Assembly (NCBI GenBank): GCA_964654535.1
Contig: CAZZIZ010000208.1
Coordinates: 1 to 5,724 of the forward strand
Source of the DNA: CAZZIZ01 sp964654535
GTDB lineage: Bacteria; Bacteroidota; Bacteroidia; Chitinophagales; UBA2359
Length of the DNA stretch: 5,724 bases
Reading direction: 5' to 3'
Shown: positions 1-5,718 of the stretch, piece by piece
Position numbering within the stretch: position 1 is the first letter of the stretch
Layout of the letters: every line of letters begins with the position of its first letter
Made by a program: the position numbers and the translations under genes
The notes under the pieces: model-generated
Database searches by the model: none
What the model was told of the DNA's origin: nothing
The model's input: the letters and a program-made list of their open reading frames with translations, nothing else

Positions 1-18
1 AGATGGGGCACGCCCAAA
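1..18 (-). repeat. 5' core of a dispersed structured repeat, cut by the window edge
   Basis: Read on the minus strand, bases 18 to 3 are TTTGGGCGTGCCCCAT. This matches 15 of 16 bases of the core at 5555-5570 on the plus strand. It begins about five bases past the Nudix gene's TAG stop, following a T-rich run, and points the same way as that gene. Only the 5' end is present, because the rest of the element would lie outside the window. The match and placement are seen directly; that it is the start of a full element like the one at the right edge is inference. Confidence 0.6.
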
Positions 19-22
19 AAAT

Positions 23-616
23 CTAAAGTAAAGTCTTAAGCTTCAAAACAGAACAACAAGAAAGCGAATCGGTTATCTCTCCCTTGAGTACCATTTGGTA
101 TAGCTCTTCAAAAGGCAACTTTCGTATGGCAAGTTCTTCACTACCTTCCGGTTCGGCTTGGCCTATTGTTATTCCCCGGGCTACGTAAACTATTCCTAGC
201 TCGTCGCTCACGGCATTGCTTAGATGCACTTCTAAAATTTTTTCAAAAATCTGAGCGCTCAATCCCGTTTCTTCTTTTAATTCTCGACGCGCTGTTTCCT
301 GCGGGTCGGTGTTGAGCGGACAACCGCCCATCGGAATTTCCCAAGTGTACTGGTCGATTACGTATCTGTATTGGCCCACGATCCAGGTATTGCCGTCTTC
401 GTCTATCGGAATAATACCGATGGCCAAGTTTTTGAAATGTACTTTTCCGTAAACACCCGGTTGCTGATCTGGCTGCAAAACTTCGTTGTGAATGACCGAA
501 ATCCAGGCATTGTCATAGACCACTTTTGATGATGTGGTTTTCCAAGGATTGTTTTTAGGATTGGACAAGCGCTTTGTTTTTTCCTTGATAGGCCAAGTAG
601 ATGGACATAACTGCAC
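23..616 (-). CDS. Nudix hydrolase, ADP-ribose pyrophosphatase-like
   Basis: This is a 197-residue Nudix hydrolase, a soluble cytoplasmic enzyme expected to cleave a nucleoside diphosphate linked to another group. The exact substrate cannot be read, and ADP-ribose or another nucleotide sugar is a family-level guess. The Nudix box runs from about residue 97 to 119 and ends in RELKEETGL (111-119), which keeps the metal-binding glutamates. The glutamate normally eight residues before that Arg is Thr103. Downstream HLSNAVSDE (131-139) occupies the region where classical ADP-ribose pyrophosphatases carry a substrate-specifying proline. It is the last gene of the mtaB-lgt block. The ATG at 616 gives a 62-base overlap with lgt. 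A TTG at 566-568 (residue 17), preceded by an AGGAAAA stretch, would cut the overlap to 14 bases and begin close to the conserved NPWKT segment. The family is secure; the start is not. Confidence 0.9.
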   Translation of the reverse strand: MQLCPSTWPIKEKTKRLSNPKNNPWKTTSSKVVYDNAWISVIHNEVLQPDQQPGVYGKVHFKNLAIGIIPIDEDGNTWIVGQYRYVIDQYTWEIPMGGCPLNTDPQETARRELKEETGLSAQIFEKILEVHLSNAVSDELGIVYVARGITIGQAEPEGSEELAIRKLPFEELYQMVLKGEITDSLSCCSVLKLKTLL

Positions 617-1721
617 CGAGTACTATCAATCCCAGCGCAATGACTTGCGCTTGCGTAAGGTTGAATCCTAACACGCTATACTCTGCGGTAACCCGAATGG
701 ATTCAATAGCAAATCGTTCGACGCCATTAAAAATGAGGTATATCCCAAAGAGCACACCAGCGGTGTTGATTCGCTTGAACAAAAACATAAGCACGCCAAA
801 AAGGAGTGCGCACATAATGAATTCCCAAATGGCGGTCGGATAAACTGGAGGAACCAACTCGAAACAGTATGGCCCTTCGCAACCAGGTATGCGCTCCCCC
901 GCTTTTGCCACGTTGCCTGGATAGCTATAAGCCCACAACCAGTCAGGCAAAAATGAAAATTTCTCAGGATTTGGATTGGGATCTCCCCAATCGCCATCGC
1001 CAGAAAAGTGACAACCTAATCGTCCGACACCATAGCCCAGTAAAACTACGGGTCCAGCGGCATCCATAAATCGTAGGAGTGGAATCTTCTTGCTTTTCAA
1101 ATAAACGATGAGCGCCAGCGAAGCGAAAATAAATCCGCCATACCAAGTCAAACCCTGGAAAGACAAAAGCACTCCCAGAGGATCAGCAATAAACGCTTGC
1201 CAGTCCGTAATACTCGACAGCAACTTGGAACCTAAGATTCCAAAGAGTGCGGCAATCATAATAAGGTCAACAACACGGTGATGTGGCGAAACCAATTCTT
1301 CAATTTCTCTAGGTGGGTTCGTGGCTTCACGCTTCTTTACCCAATACTGGAATCCTCCGAAAAACAAAGCAGCTGCTATTCCCGCTAGTACCACACCGTC
1401 TGAGTTGAACAAGATACGCTCAGGATTTTCTCTAAAAACGTCGAAGTGCTCGCGGATAAGCGGAAACTTATATCCGATTAGAAATCCTAAAAAAGCATTT
1501 AGTAATAATTCTGGTATAGAAGCCATTTTACCTACCCAGCGTTTTTCTGGAATCGCTAGGAGATATCCTTTTTCTTCTTGATGACGTAAATTTCTCGATA
1601 AGAAAAATCCTGCTACCACAAATGCCGTGGCCATTAACAAACCAAACACTTTGAATATATCGAAGATGGGGAGGTCTAGCCCAAACCAATCTTTTAAAAC
1701 GTAGTAGACCGAAGGATACAT
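555..1721 (-). CDS. lgt: Prolipoprotein diacylglyceryl transferase
   Basis: Lgt is the inner-membrane enzyme that moves diacylglycerol from phosphatidylglycerol onto the lipobox cysteine of prolipoproteins, the first step of lipoprotein maturation. The 388-residue product is multi-spanning and about 100 residues longer than E. coli Lgt. The extra length is mostly at about residues 45-145, with two additional hydrophobic stretches near 71-85 and 109-127. Recognisable motifs are TWYGG (192-196) at the HGG site, GRLGCHFSGDGDWG (233-246) at the Lgt signature GRxGNFxN site, PTAIWE (295-300) at the HPSQLYE site, and ERFAIESIR (335-343) with Arg336, Glu340 and Arg343. Tyr therefore replaces the essential E. 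coli His103, and Cys replaces Asn146; I believe this is the Bacteroidota form rather than decay. The ATG follows the mtaB stop by one base, implying co-transcription and probable translational coupling. The TAA stop lies inside the Nudix gene's 5' end. Confidence 0.93.
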   Translation of the reverse strand: MYPSVYYVLKDWFGLDLPIFDIFKVFGLLMATAFVVAGFFLSRNLRHQEEKGYLLAIPEKRWVGKMASIPELLLNAFLGFLIGYKFPLIREHFDVFRENPERILFNSDGVVLAGIAAALFFGGFQYWVKKREATNPPREIEELVSPHHRVVDLIMIAALFGILGSKLLSSITDWQAFIADPLGVLLSFQGLTWYGGFIFASLALIVYLKSKKIPLLRFMDAAGPVVLLGYGVGRLGCHFSGDGDWGDPNPNPEKFSFLPDWLWAYSYPGNVAKAGERIPGCEGPYCFELVPPVYPTAIWEFIMCALLFGVLMFLFKRINTAGVLFGIYLIFNGVERFAIESIRVTAEYSVLGFNLTQAQVIALGLIVLGAVMSIYLAYQGKNKALVQS

Positions 1722-1722
1722 A

Positions 1723-3051
1723 CTAAGAATGTACCACCCCCAATGGCTTTACTTGCATAATATTATCTGGGCTCAGGCTATTCAGTTGTACAGGCACGAT
1801 TTGATTGACTAAGCTCTGATCGAAATCCATCGCAACTTTGATATAGTTTTCTGTAAACCCGTAAAGCAGGCCATCCTTTTTCTCCGTTTCAAAAAGCACT
1901 TCGGCTTCTTGGTTTAAGTGTTGTCGATAGAATGCATTCTTTTTTTTGTGCGATAGATTGCGCAGCATTTTGCTTCTGCGTTTGCGCTCTTCAATAGACA
2001 CTACCCCATCTAGCTCTATAGCCAAAGTGTTGTCACGTTCGGAATAAGCAAAAACGTGCAAGTAACTTACAGGCAATTCGTTCAAGAAGTTATAAGTCGT
2101 TAAAAATTCTTCTTCGGTCTCGCCCGGAAATCCAACAATAACATCAACACCAATAGCACAATCAGGCATCAGTTCTTTTATACGGTTTACTTTTTCTACG
2201 TAGAGCGCTCTTTTATAACGTCGACGCATTGCAGACAGTATATTATCGCTACCCGATTGCAAAGGAATATGAAAGTGCGGGCAGAATTTTTTTGATTGCG
2301 CGACGAAAGCTATAATTTCTTCGCTCAACAAATTTGGCTCTATACTCGAAATACGATATCGATCTATTCCTTCAACTTGATCTAAAGCTTCTATGAGGTC
2401 TAAAAAAGCGACATCGCTTTTTCTTCCACCCCTAATCCCCTTCCCATAATCCCCTAGATTAATTCCGGTAAGTACTATCTCGCGAATTCCTTTTGCGGCA
2501 ATCTCTTCGGCCTTAGCCAAAACATTCTCGATTGAATCTGAGCGACTTCGACCTCTAGCCAATGGAATGGTACAAAACGAACAATTATAATCGCAGCCAT
2601 CTTGCACTTTCAAAAATGCGCGAGTTCGTTCGCCGGAAGAATAGGACGAGTAAAAAGTATCGGCGGCGCAAATTTCGGAGACTTCTGCAATGGGCTCTTC
2701 TTGCTCCCAAAGAGTATTTAAATACTCGACGAGTCGAAACTTCTCGGCTGCCCCTAGGACGAGAGATACTCCTGGGATTTCGACTATTTCTTGGGGCTTA
2801 AGCTGGGCGTAGCAGCCAATTATGACAATCTTGGCCTCTGGGGCCGTATTTAGTCCTTTTCGGATTATCGCGCGGCATTTTTTGTCGGCATTTTCGGTCA
2901 CCGAACAGGTATTAATTATGTAGACATCTGCAGAATCTTCAAATTCCACCAGCTTATAATTGTCTTCCCCTAACATCTTGCTCAAGGCGGATGATTCAGA
3001 GAAATTAAGCTTACAGCCTAGGGTATAAAATGCAACCTTTTTATGAGTCAT
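1723..3051 (-). CDS. mtaB: tRNA (t6A37) C2-methylthiotransferase
   Basis: MtaB is a cytoplasmic radical-SAM enzyme that converts t6A37 to ms2t6A37 in tRNAs reading ANN codons, notably tRNA-Lys(UUU), which stabilises codon-anticodon pairing. The 442-residue product has the full three-domain layout. The N-terminal methylthiotransferase domain carries Cys13 (in TLGCKLN), Cys49 (in NTCSVTE) and Cys80 (in IIGCYAQ), which would hold the auxiliary 4Fe-4S cluster. The radical-SAM core has Cys153, Cys157 and Cys160 in CDYNCSFC, followed by IPLARGRSRS and HIPLQSGSD (261-269). A TRAM-like RNA-binding domain occupies about residues 375-440. The TLGCKLN start and the CSFCTIPLARGRSRS motif fit MtaB (YqeV-like) better than MiaB or RimO. 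All six cluster cysteines are present, so it should be active. It is the first gene of the leftward block, with ATG at 3051 preceded by an A-rich sequence (AGAGTAAA) rather than a strong Shine-Dalgarno site. Confidence 0.94.
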   Translation of the reverse strand: MTHKKVAFYTLGCKLNFSESSALSKMLGEDNYKLVEFEDSADVYIINTCSVTENADKKCRAIIRKGLNTAPEAKIVIIGCYAQLKPQEIVEIPGVSLVLGAAEKFRLVEYLNTLWEQEEPIAEVSEICAADTFYSSYSSGERTRAFLKVQDGCDYNCSFCTIPLARGRSRSDSIENVLAKAEEIAAKGIREIVLTGINLGDYGKGIRGGRKSDVAFLDLIEALDQVEGIDRYRISSIEPNLLSEEIIAFVAQSKKFCPHFHIPLQSGSDNILSAMRRRYKRALYVEKVNRIKELMPDCAIGVDVIVGFPGETEEEFLTTYNFLNELPVSYLHVFAYSERDNTLAIELDGVVSIEERKRRSKMLRNLSHKKKNAFYRQHLNQEAEVLFETEKKDGLLYGFTENYIKVAMDFDQSLVNQIVPVQLNSLSPDNIMQVKPLGVVHS

Positions 3052-3060
3052 TTACTCTAA

Positions 3061-3068
3061 TAAAGGTA
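3061..3068 (-). promoter_or_regulatory. Candidate -7 box for the mtaB-lgt-Nudix block
   Basis: On the minus strand this reads TACCTTTA, seven of eight positions of the Bacteroidota -7 consensus TAnnTTTG. No good TTG -33 box lies 17-19 bases upstream; the nearest is a CTG at 20 bases. Transcription from it would leave only a few bases of leader before the mtaB ATG. It is a weak candidate. Confidence 0.22.
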
Positions 3069-3152
3069 GCAATAATCAGTTTGTAAGGCAGATTTATATC
3101 CCGCCAGGAGTTTTAAGACAGCTCTAGGATATCAAACTCTGAATGATTGTGC

Positions 3153-3160
3153 TACTTTTG
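3153..3160 (+). promoter_or_regulatory. Candidate -7 box for the lipoprotein-glycosyltransferase pair
   Basis: TACTTTTG matches the Bacteroidota sigma-A -7 consensus TAnnTTTG at every fixed position. It sits 70 bases before the TTG start of the lipoprotein, which would give a leader of roughly 60-65 bases. No TTG -33 box is visible 17-19 bases upstream, so it rests on the -7 match and its position between divergent genes. Confidence 0.38.
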
Positions 3161-3174
3161 GTTTCCCTGAAACG

Positions 3175-3193
3175 ATTACAAAAAAATTACAAA
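3175..3193 (+). repeat. Two direct copies of ATTACAAA, one helical turn apart
   Basis: ATTACAAA occurs at 3175-3182 and again at 3186-3193, with starts 11 bases apart. A related TTACAAA lies in inverted orientation at 3080-3086, on the mtaB side. The spacing would place both direct copies on one face of the DNA, as in some operator pairs, and they lie just downstream of the candidate rightward promoter. The tract is A-rich, so chance is a serious alternative. Confidence 0.3.
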
Positions 3194-3230
3194 GGAAAAC
3201 CAATAGCGTCGCCCAATTCGGCGTAATATA

Positions 3231-4112
3231 TTGAACGTGAAGCACGCCCTTCCCACATATCAAATTGCGCTGATTTTGGTCATTATTCTTGGCCTGCATT
3301 CCTGTGAAATAATTAATCCAGAAGAGACCTTTCCTTCATTTCTCAGAATAGAAAGTTTTGATCTTGAGGCCGATTACCTAACTCACGGAACGGAATCTCA
3401 AAAAATTACCGAAGCTTGGGTTTTTGCCGATGGTCAGGAGCTGGGTAGTTTCGAATTGCCAGCGGACATACCAATACTCCAAAGCGGTAATACAAATATT
3501 CAAGTGCGTGCCGGCATTAAAATAAATGGCATTTCTGAGACCCGAGATATATATCCTTTTTATGCCGGCTACAACGAGATAGTTAATCTCAGCGCAGGAA
3601 CGACCTCACTCATTTCCCCAACCGTCACCTATCAAGATCAAGCTATGCTGCTTACGCATCTCGATTTCGAAACAACCATTGGTATCGACAATGAAAATGA
3701 GACCAACCTAATCAGCACAGTTAGCGATGAAGCAGAAGTTTTTGAGGGAAGCAAGAGTTTAATCGTAAACACTACCGCAAGCAATCCAAACTTTCAAATA
3801 AGTCTGAGCGAAACACAATTCATCAACGTACCGTCACTTATCAATGCTTACTTAGAAATGGACTATCGCAATTCGGAACTCTATACCGTTTTCATTAGAG
3901 CCTTTTTTGGAGGTGAGGTAGTCTCGATTGACTTGGTCAACATTTCACCTCAGGAAGATTGGAATAAGATTTATATCGAACTAGGAACACCTATAAGAGA
4001 ACTAAATGCTGACGCATACGAAATCGGTTTTCGTGCGACCGAAATATCTGGCGGAGCGACGGAGGCAAGTTTTCTATGGGACAATATCAAATTCATTGTA
4101 AGCACTTTGTAA
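3231..4112 (+). CDS. Uncharacterised two-part lipoprotein upstream of a sugar transferase
   Basis: This is a 293-residue predicted lipoprotein of unknown function. A short basic N-terminus and hydrophobic core (about residues 11-22) lead to LHSC, with Cys25 as the likely lipidation site. Two regions follow. Residues 35-115 look like a small beta-rich domain (FLRIESFDL, KITEAWVFADGQ, IQVRAGIKINGI). Residues 140-293 resemble a jelly-roll, carbohydrate-binding-like sandwich, opening with LDFET and closing with FLWDNIKFI, a strand pattern typical of galactose-binding-like folds. I recall similar proteins in Bacteroidota but know of no assigned function. The start is TTG at 3231, with a GTG at 3237 as alternative; no ATG precedes the signal sequence. 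Its stop overlaps the transferase start (TAATG), so the two are probably translated together. A role in handling surface glycan is inference. A periplasmic or outer-membrane location depends on the sorting signal after Cys25 (EIINPEE), which I cannot resolve. Confidence 0.85.
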   Translation: MNVKHALPTYQIALILVIILGLHSCEIINPEETFPSFLRIESFDLEADYLTHGTESQKITEAWVFADGQELGSFELPADIPILQSGNTNIQVRAGIKINGISETRDIYPFYAGYNEIVNLSAGTTSLISPTVTYQDQAMLLTHLDFETTIGIDNENETNLISTVSDEAEVFEGSKSLIVNTTASNPNFQISLSETQFINVPSLINAYLEMDYRNSELYTVFIRAFFGGEVVSIDLVNISPQEDWNKIYIELGTPIRELNADAYEIGFRATEISGGATEASFLWDNIKFIVSTL

Positions 4113-5530
4113 TGAGACAGCTCAAGAAATTCGGCATTTTCGCTTACGTGCTTTCAGATTATCTGATGGCCGTTATAGCTTGGACGCTGTTCTTCTTGTA
4201 TCGTAAAACCATTGTCGAAGATTTCTATTTCGACTTCTCACTACTGAACGATCAAAACTATTTCAAGGGAATCATTATACTGCCACTGCTTTGGCTTTTG
4301 TTTTATTTCCTAATCGGTAGCTACACTGATATCTATCGCAAATCACGTTTAAGCGAACTTGGCAAAACCTTCATCGCCTCACTTATTGGGGTCATCCTTA
4401 TATTCTTTATCGTTTTACTCGATGATTACGTAAAAACCTACACCGACTACACCCAATCGGTATTAGTCTTATTTGCATTGCACTTCGGACTCACCAGTCT
4501 AGCGCGTTTGATCTTAATGAGCTTTACTAAGCGCCAGCTAAGTAGCGGCGCCGTAGGATACCGCACCCTACTTATCGGTGGCAACAACAAGGCCTTCAAA
4601 ATCTATAAGGATATTTCCAGCAAGGACTATTCACAGGGTTACAACTTCATAGGTTTCATAGCTACCAACGGGCATAAAGTTTGGGCACTAGAAAAATACA
4701 TTCCGCAACTGGGACATATTGTCAACATACAAGACACGATAGAACGCGAGCGCATCGACGAAGTGATCATTGCGATGGATTCAGGCGATCATTATAAAGT
4801 CAGCGAAATCATCAACCTTGTCTCGGACAAAGAAGATGTCGTCATAAAAATAATTCCCGATCTCTACGACATACTTTCTGGTTCGGTGAAAATGGATAAT
4901 GTACTCGGCGAAGTGCTCATAGAAATTTATCCAAACCTAATGCCGGTTTGGCAACGTAAATTCAAACGCTTGTTTGACATTGCAGTTTCGGCATTGGTAC
5001 TACTCATACTAAGTCCAGTCTTCATATACACCGCGATACGTGTTAGAATGTCTTCACCCGGCCCAATCTTTTATCGTCAGGAGCGTTTAGGCAAGAACAA
5101 AAAACCCTTTCAAATTATTAAGTACCGTTCTATGGTGGTCGATGCAGAAAAGCACGGCCCTGCACTTTCCAGCGACAACGATCCGCGTATGACCAAGTGG
5201 GGAGCGATAATGCGCAAGTGGCGTCTCGATGAGATTCCGCAATTTTGGAATGTTCTCAAAGGCGAGATGTCCCTAGTTGGTCCGAGACCAGAGCGTGCAT
5301 TTTACATCGACAAAATAATGAGCGTAGCGCCAGAGTACAAGCACCTGCACAAGGTTAAGCCAGGCATCACTTCACTCGGTATGGTAAAATTCGGCTACGC
5401 GCAAAACGTACGCGAAATGGCCGAGCGTCTCAAGTACGATTTACTCTACATCGAAAACATGGGTCTGGGCATCGACTTCAAGATTTTGTTTTATACGGTC
5501 CTTACCATTTTACAAGGGAAAGGGAAGTAG
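4112..5530 (+). CDS. Polyprenyl-phosphate sugar-phosphate transferase (WbaP/PglC superfamily)
   Basis: This integral membrane enzyme would move a sugar-1-phosphate from a nucleotide sugar onto undecaprenyl phosphate, starting assembly of an exopolysaccharide, capsule or O-antigen unit. The 472-residue product has the long WbaP-type layout. Four N-terminal membrane helices lie at about 8-30, 52-72, 86-104 and 115-136. A Rossmann-like CoA_binding_3-type region follows at about 150-260, with TLLIGGNNK at 152-160. The C-terminal catalytic domain begins at about 284 with KRLFDI. Its re-entrant helix carries Ser301-Pro302, followed by SSPGPIFYRQERLG (314-327), the catalytic pair Asp373-Glu374 in RLDEIPQFWNV, and GPRPE (390-394). 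All key residues are present. The start is the ATG at 4112, which shares its A with the lipoprotein stop (TAATG); an in-frame ATG at 4076 would add 12 residues and overlap the upstream gene. The donor sugar cannot be predicted, so no gene symbol is given. No other glycan genes fall in the window. Confidence 0.93.
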   Translation: MRQLKKFGIFAYVLSDYLMAVIAWTLFFLYRKTIVEDFYFDFSLLNDQNYFKGIIILPLLWLLFYFLIGSYTDIYRKSRLSELGKTFIASLIGVILIFFIVLLDDYVKTYTDYTQSVLVLFALHFGLTSLARLILMSFTKRQLSSGAVGYRTLLIGGNNKAFKIYKDISSKDYSQGYNFIGFIATNGHKVWALEKYIPQLGHIVNIQDTIERERIDEVIIAMDSGDHYKVSEIINLVSDKEDVVIKIIPDLYDILSGSVKMDNVLGEVLIEIYPNLMPVWQRKFKRLFDIAVSALVLLILSPVFIYTAIRVRMSSPGPIFYRQERLGKNKKPFQIIKYRSMVVDAEKHGPALSSDNDPRMTKWGAIMRKWRLDEIPQFWNVLKGEMSLVGPRPERAFYIDKIMSVAPEYKHLHKVKPGITSLGMVKFGYAQNVREMAERLKYDLLYIENMGLGIDFKILFYTVLTILQGKGK

Positions 5531-5537
5531 TTTTTTT
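5531..5537 (+). terminator. T-run after the sugar transferase stop codon, weak terminator candidate
   Basis: Seven T residues directly follow the TAG stop. No GC-rich stem precedes them, so this is not a standard intrinsic terminator. The Nudix gene likewise has a T-rich run (seen as A residues at 16-21) right after its stop and before the same repeat core. Transcription may instead end within the folded repeat downstream. Confidence 0.2.
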
Positions 5538-5554
5538 AGCGTTCAAGGAATTGG

Positions 5555-5718
5555 TTTGGGCGTGTCCCATTCGCCTTCTGCTACGCAAGGCTCAGGGTCG
5601 GGCTGTCGGGGCTCGCTCTGTTCTGCTGATTTCACGCTTAGCACTTCTAGCTCTAAGGAGCTAAGTGCTACGGTTCATCAGCAACAGGAGCTCAAACAAA
5701 CCCCTCTATCCCTCACGC
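5555..5718 (+). repeat. Structured intergenic repeat element, apparently complete
   Basis: This non-coding element starts 24 bases after the sugar transferase stop. The 5' core TTTGGGCGTGTCCCAT (5555-5570) matches the minus-strand core at 3-18 in 15 of 16 bases. A 5-base-pair hairpin follows: GCCTT (5573-5577) with AAGGC (5587-5591). Next come a GGGTCGGGCT core (5595-5604), a long imperfect hairpin (5615-5691), and the 3' end CTATCCCTCACGC (5706-5718). GCGTG (5560-5564) can pair with CACGC (5714-5718), closing the whole element. From memory, GGGCGTG... GGGTCGGGCT... CTATCCCTCACGC resembles a dispersed intergenic sequence of Bacteroidota genomes; I cannot confirm that here. No transposase or terminal target duplication is visible. 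It may be a REP/MITE-like mobile element, a transcript-end structure, or both. Confidence 0.62.
5615..5691 (+). other. Long imperfect hairpin inside the repeat element
   Basis: The outer arm pairs 5615-5617 with 5689-5691, 5618-5621 with 5684-5687 (base 5688 bulged), and TGCTGAT (5624-5630) with ATCAGCA (5677-5683). After an 8 by 6 base internal loop, TAGCACTT (5639-5646) pairs with AAGTGCTA (5663-5670). Then, past a two-base bulge, AGCTC (5649-5653) pairs with GAGCT (5658-5662) around a TAAG tetraloop. About 27 base pairs in total make chance folding unlikely. The pairing was worked out by eye; no folding energy was calculated. Confidence 0.7.

Noticed and set aside
601..1581. Open frames opposite or out of frame with lgt (plus strand 601-843, 869-1069, 1321-1581; minus strand 668-997, 964-1146).
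   Set aside because: They lie entirely within the well-supported lgt gene and their translations are low-complexity, with no recognisable domain.
2562..2801. Plus-strand open frame of 79 codons inside mtaB.
   Set aside because: It is antisense to the conserved radical-SAM region, rich in Arg and Lys as expected of a shadow frame, and has no recognisable motif.
3210..3223. Small hairpin CGCC-CAATTC-GGCG just before the lipoprotein start, considered as a leader regulatory structure.
   Set aside because: Only four base pairs with a six-base loop, and flanking bases do not extend it. Too weak to support a riboswitch or attenuator.
4076..4111. Upstream in-frame ATG for the sugar transferase, giving 12 extra residues.
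   Set aside because: It would lie inside the conserved LWDNIKFI end of the lipoprotein, whereas the ATG at 4112 forms a classic TAATG junction and leads straight into the first membrane segment.
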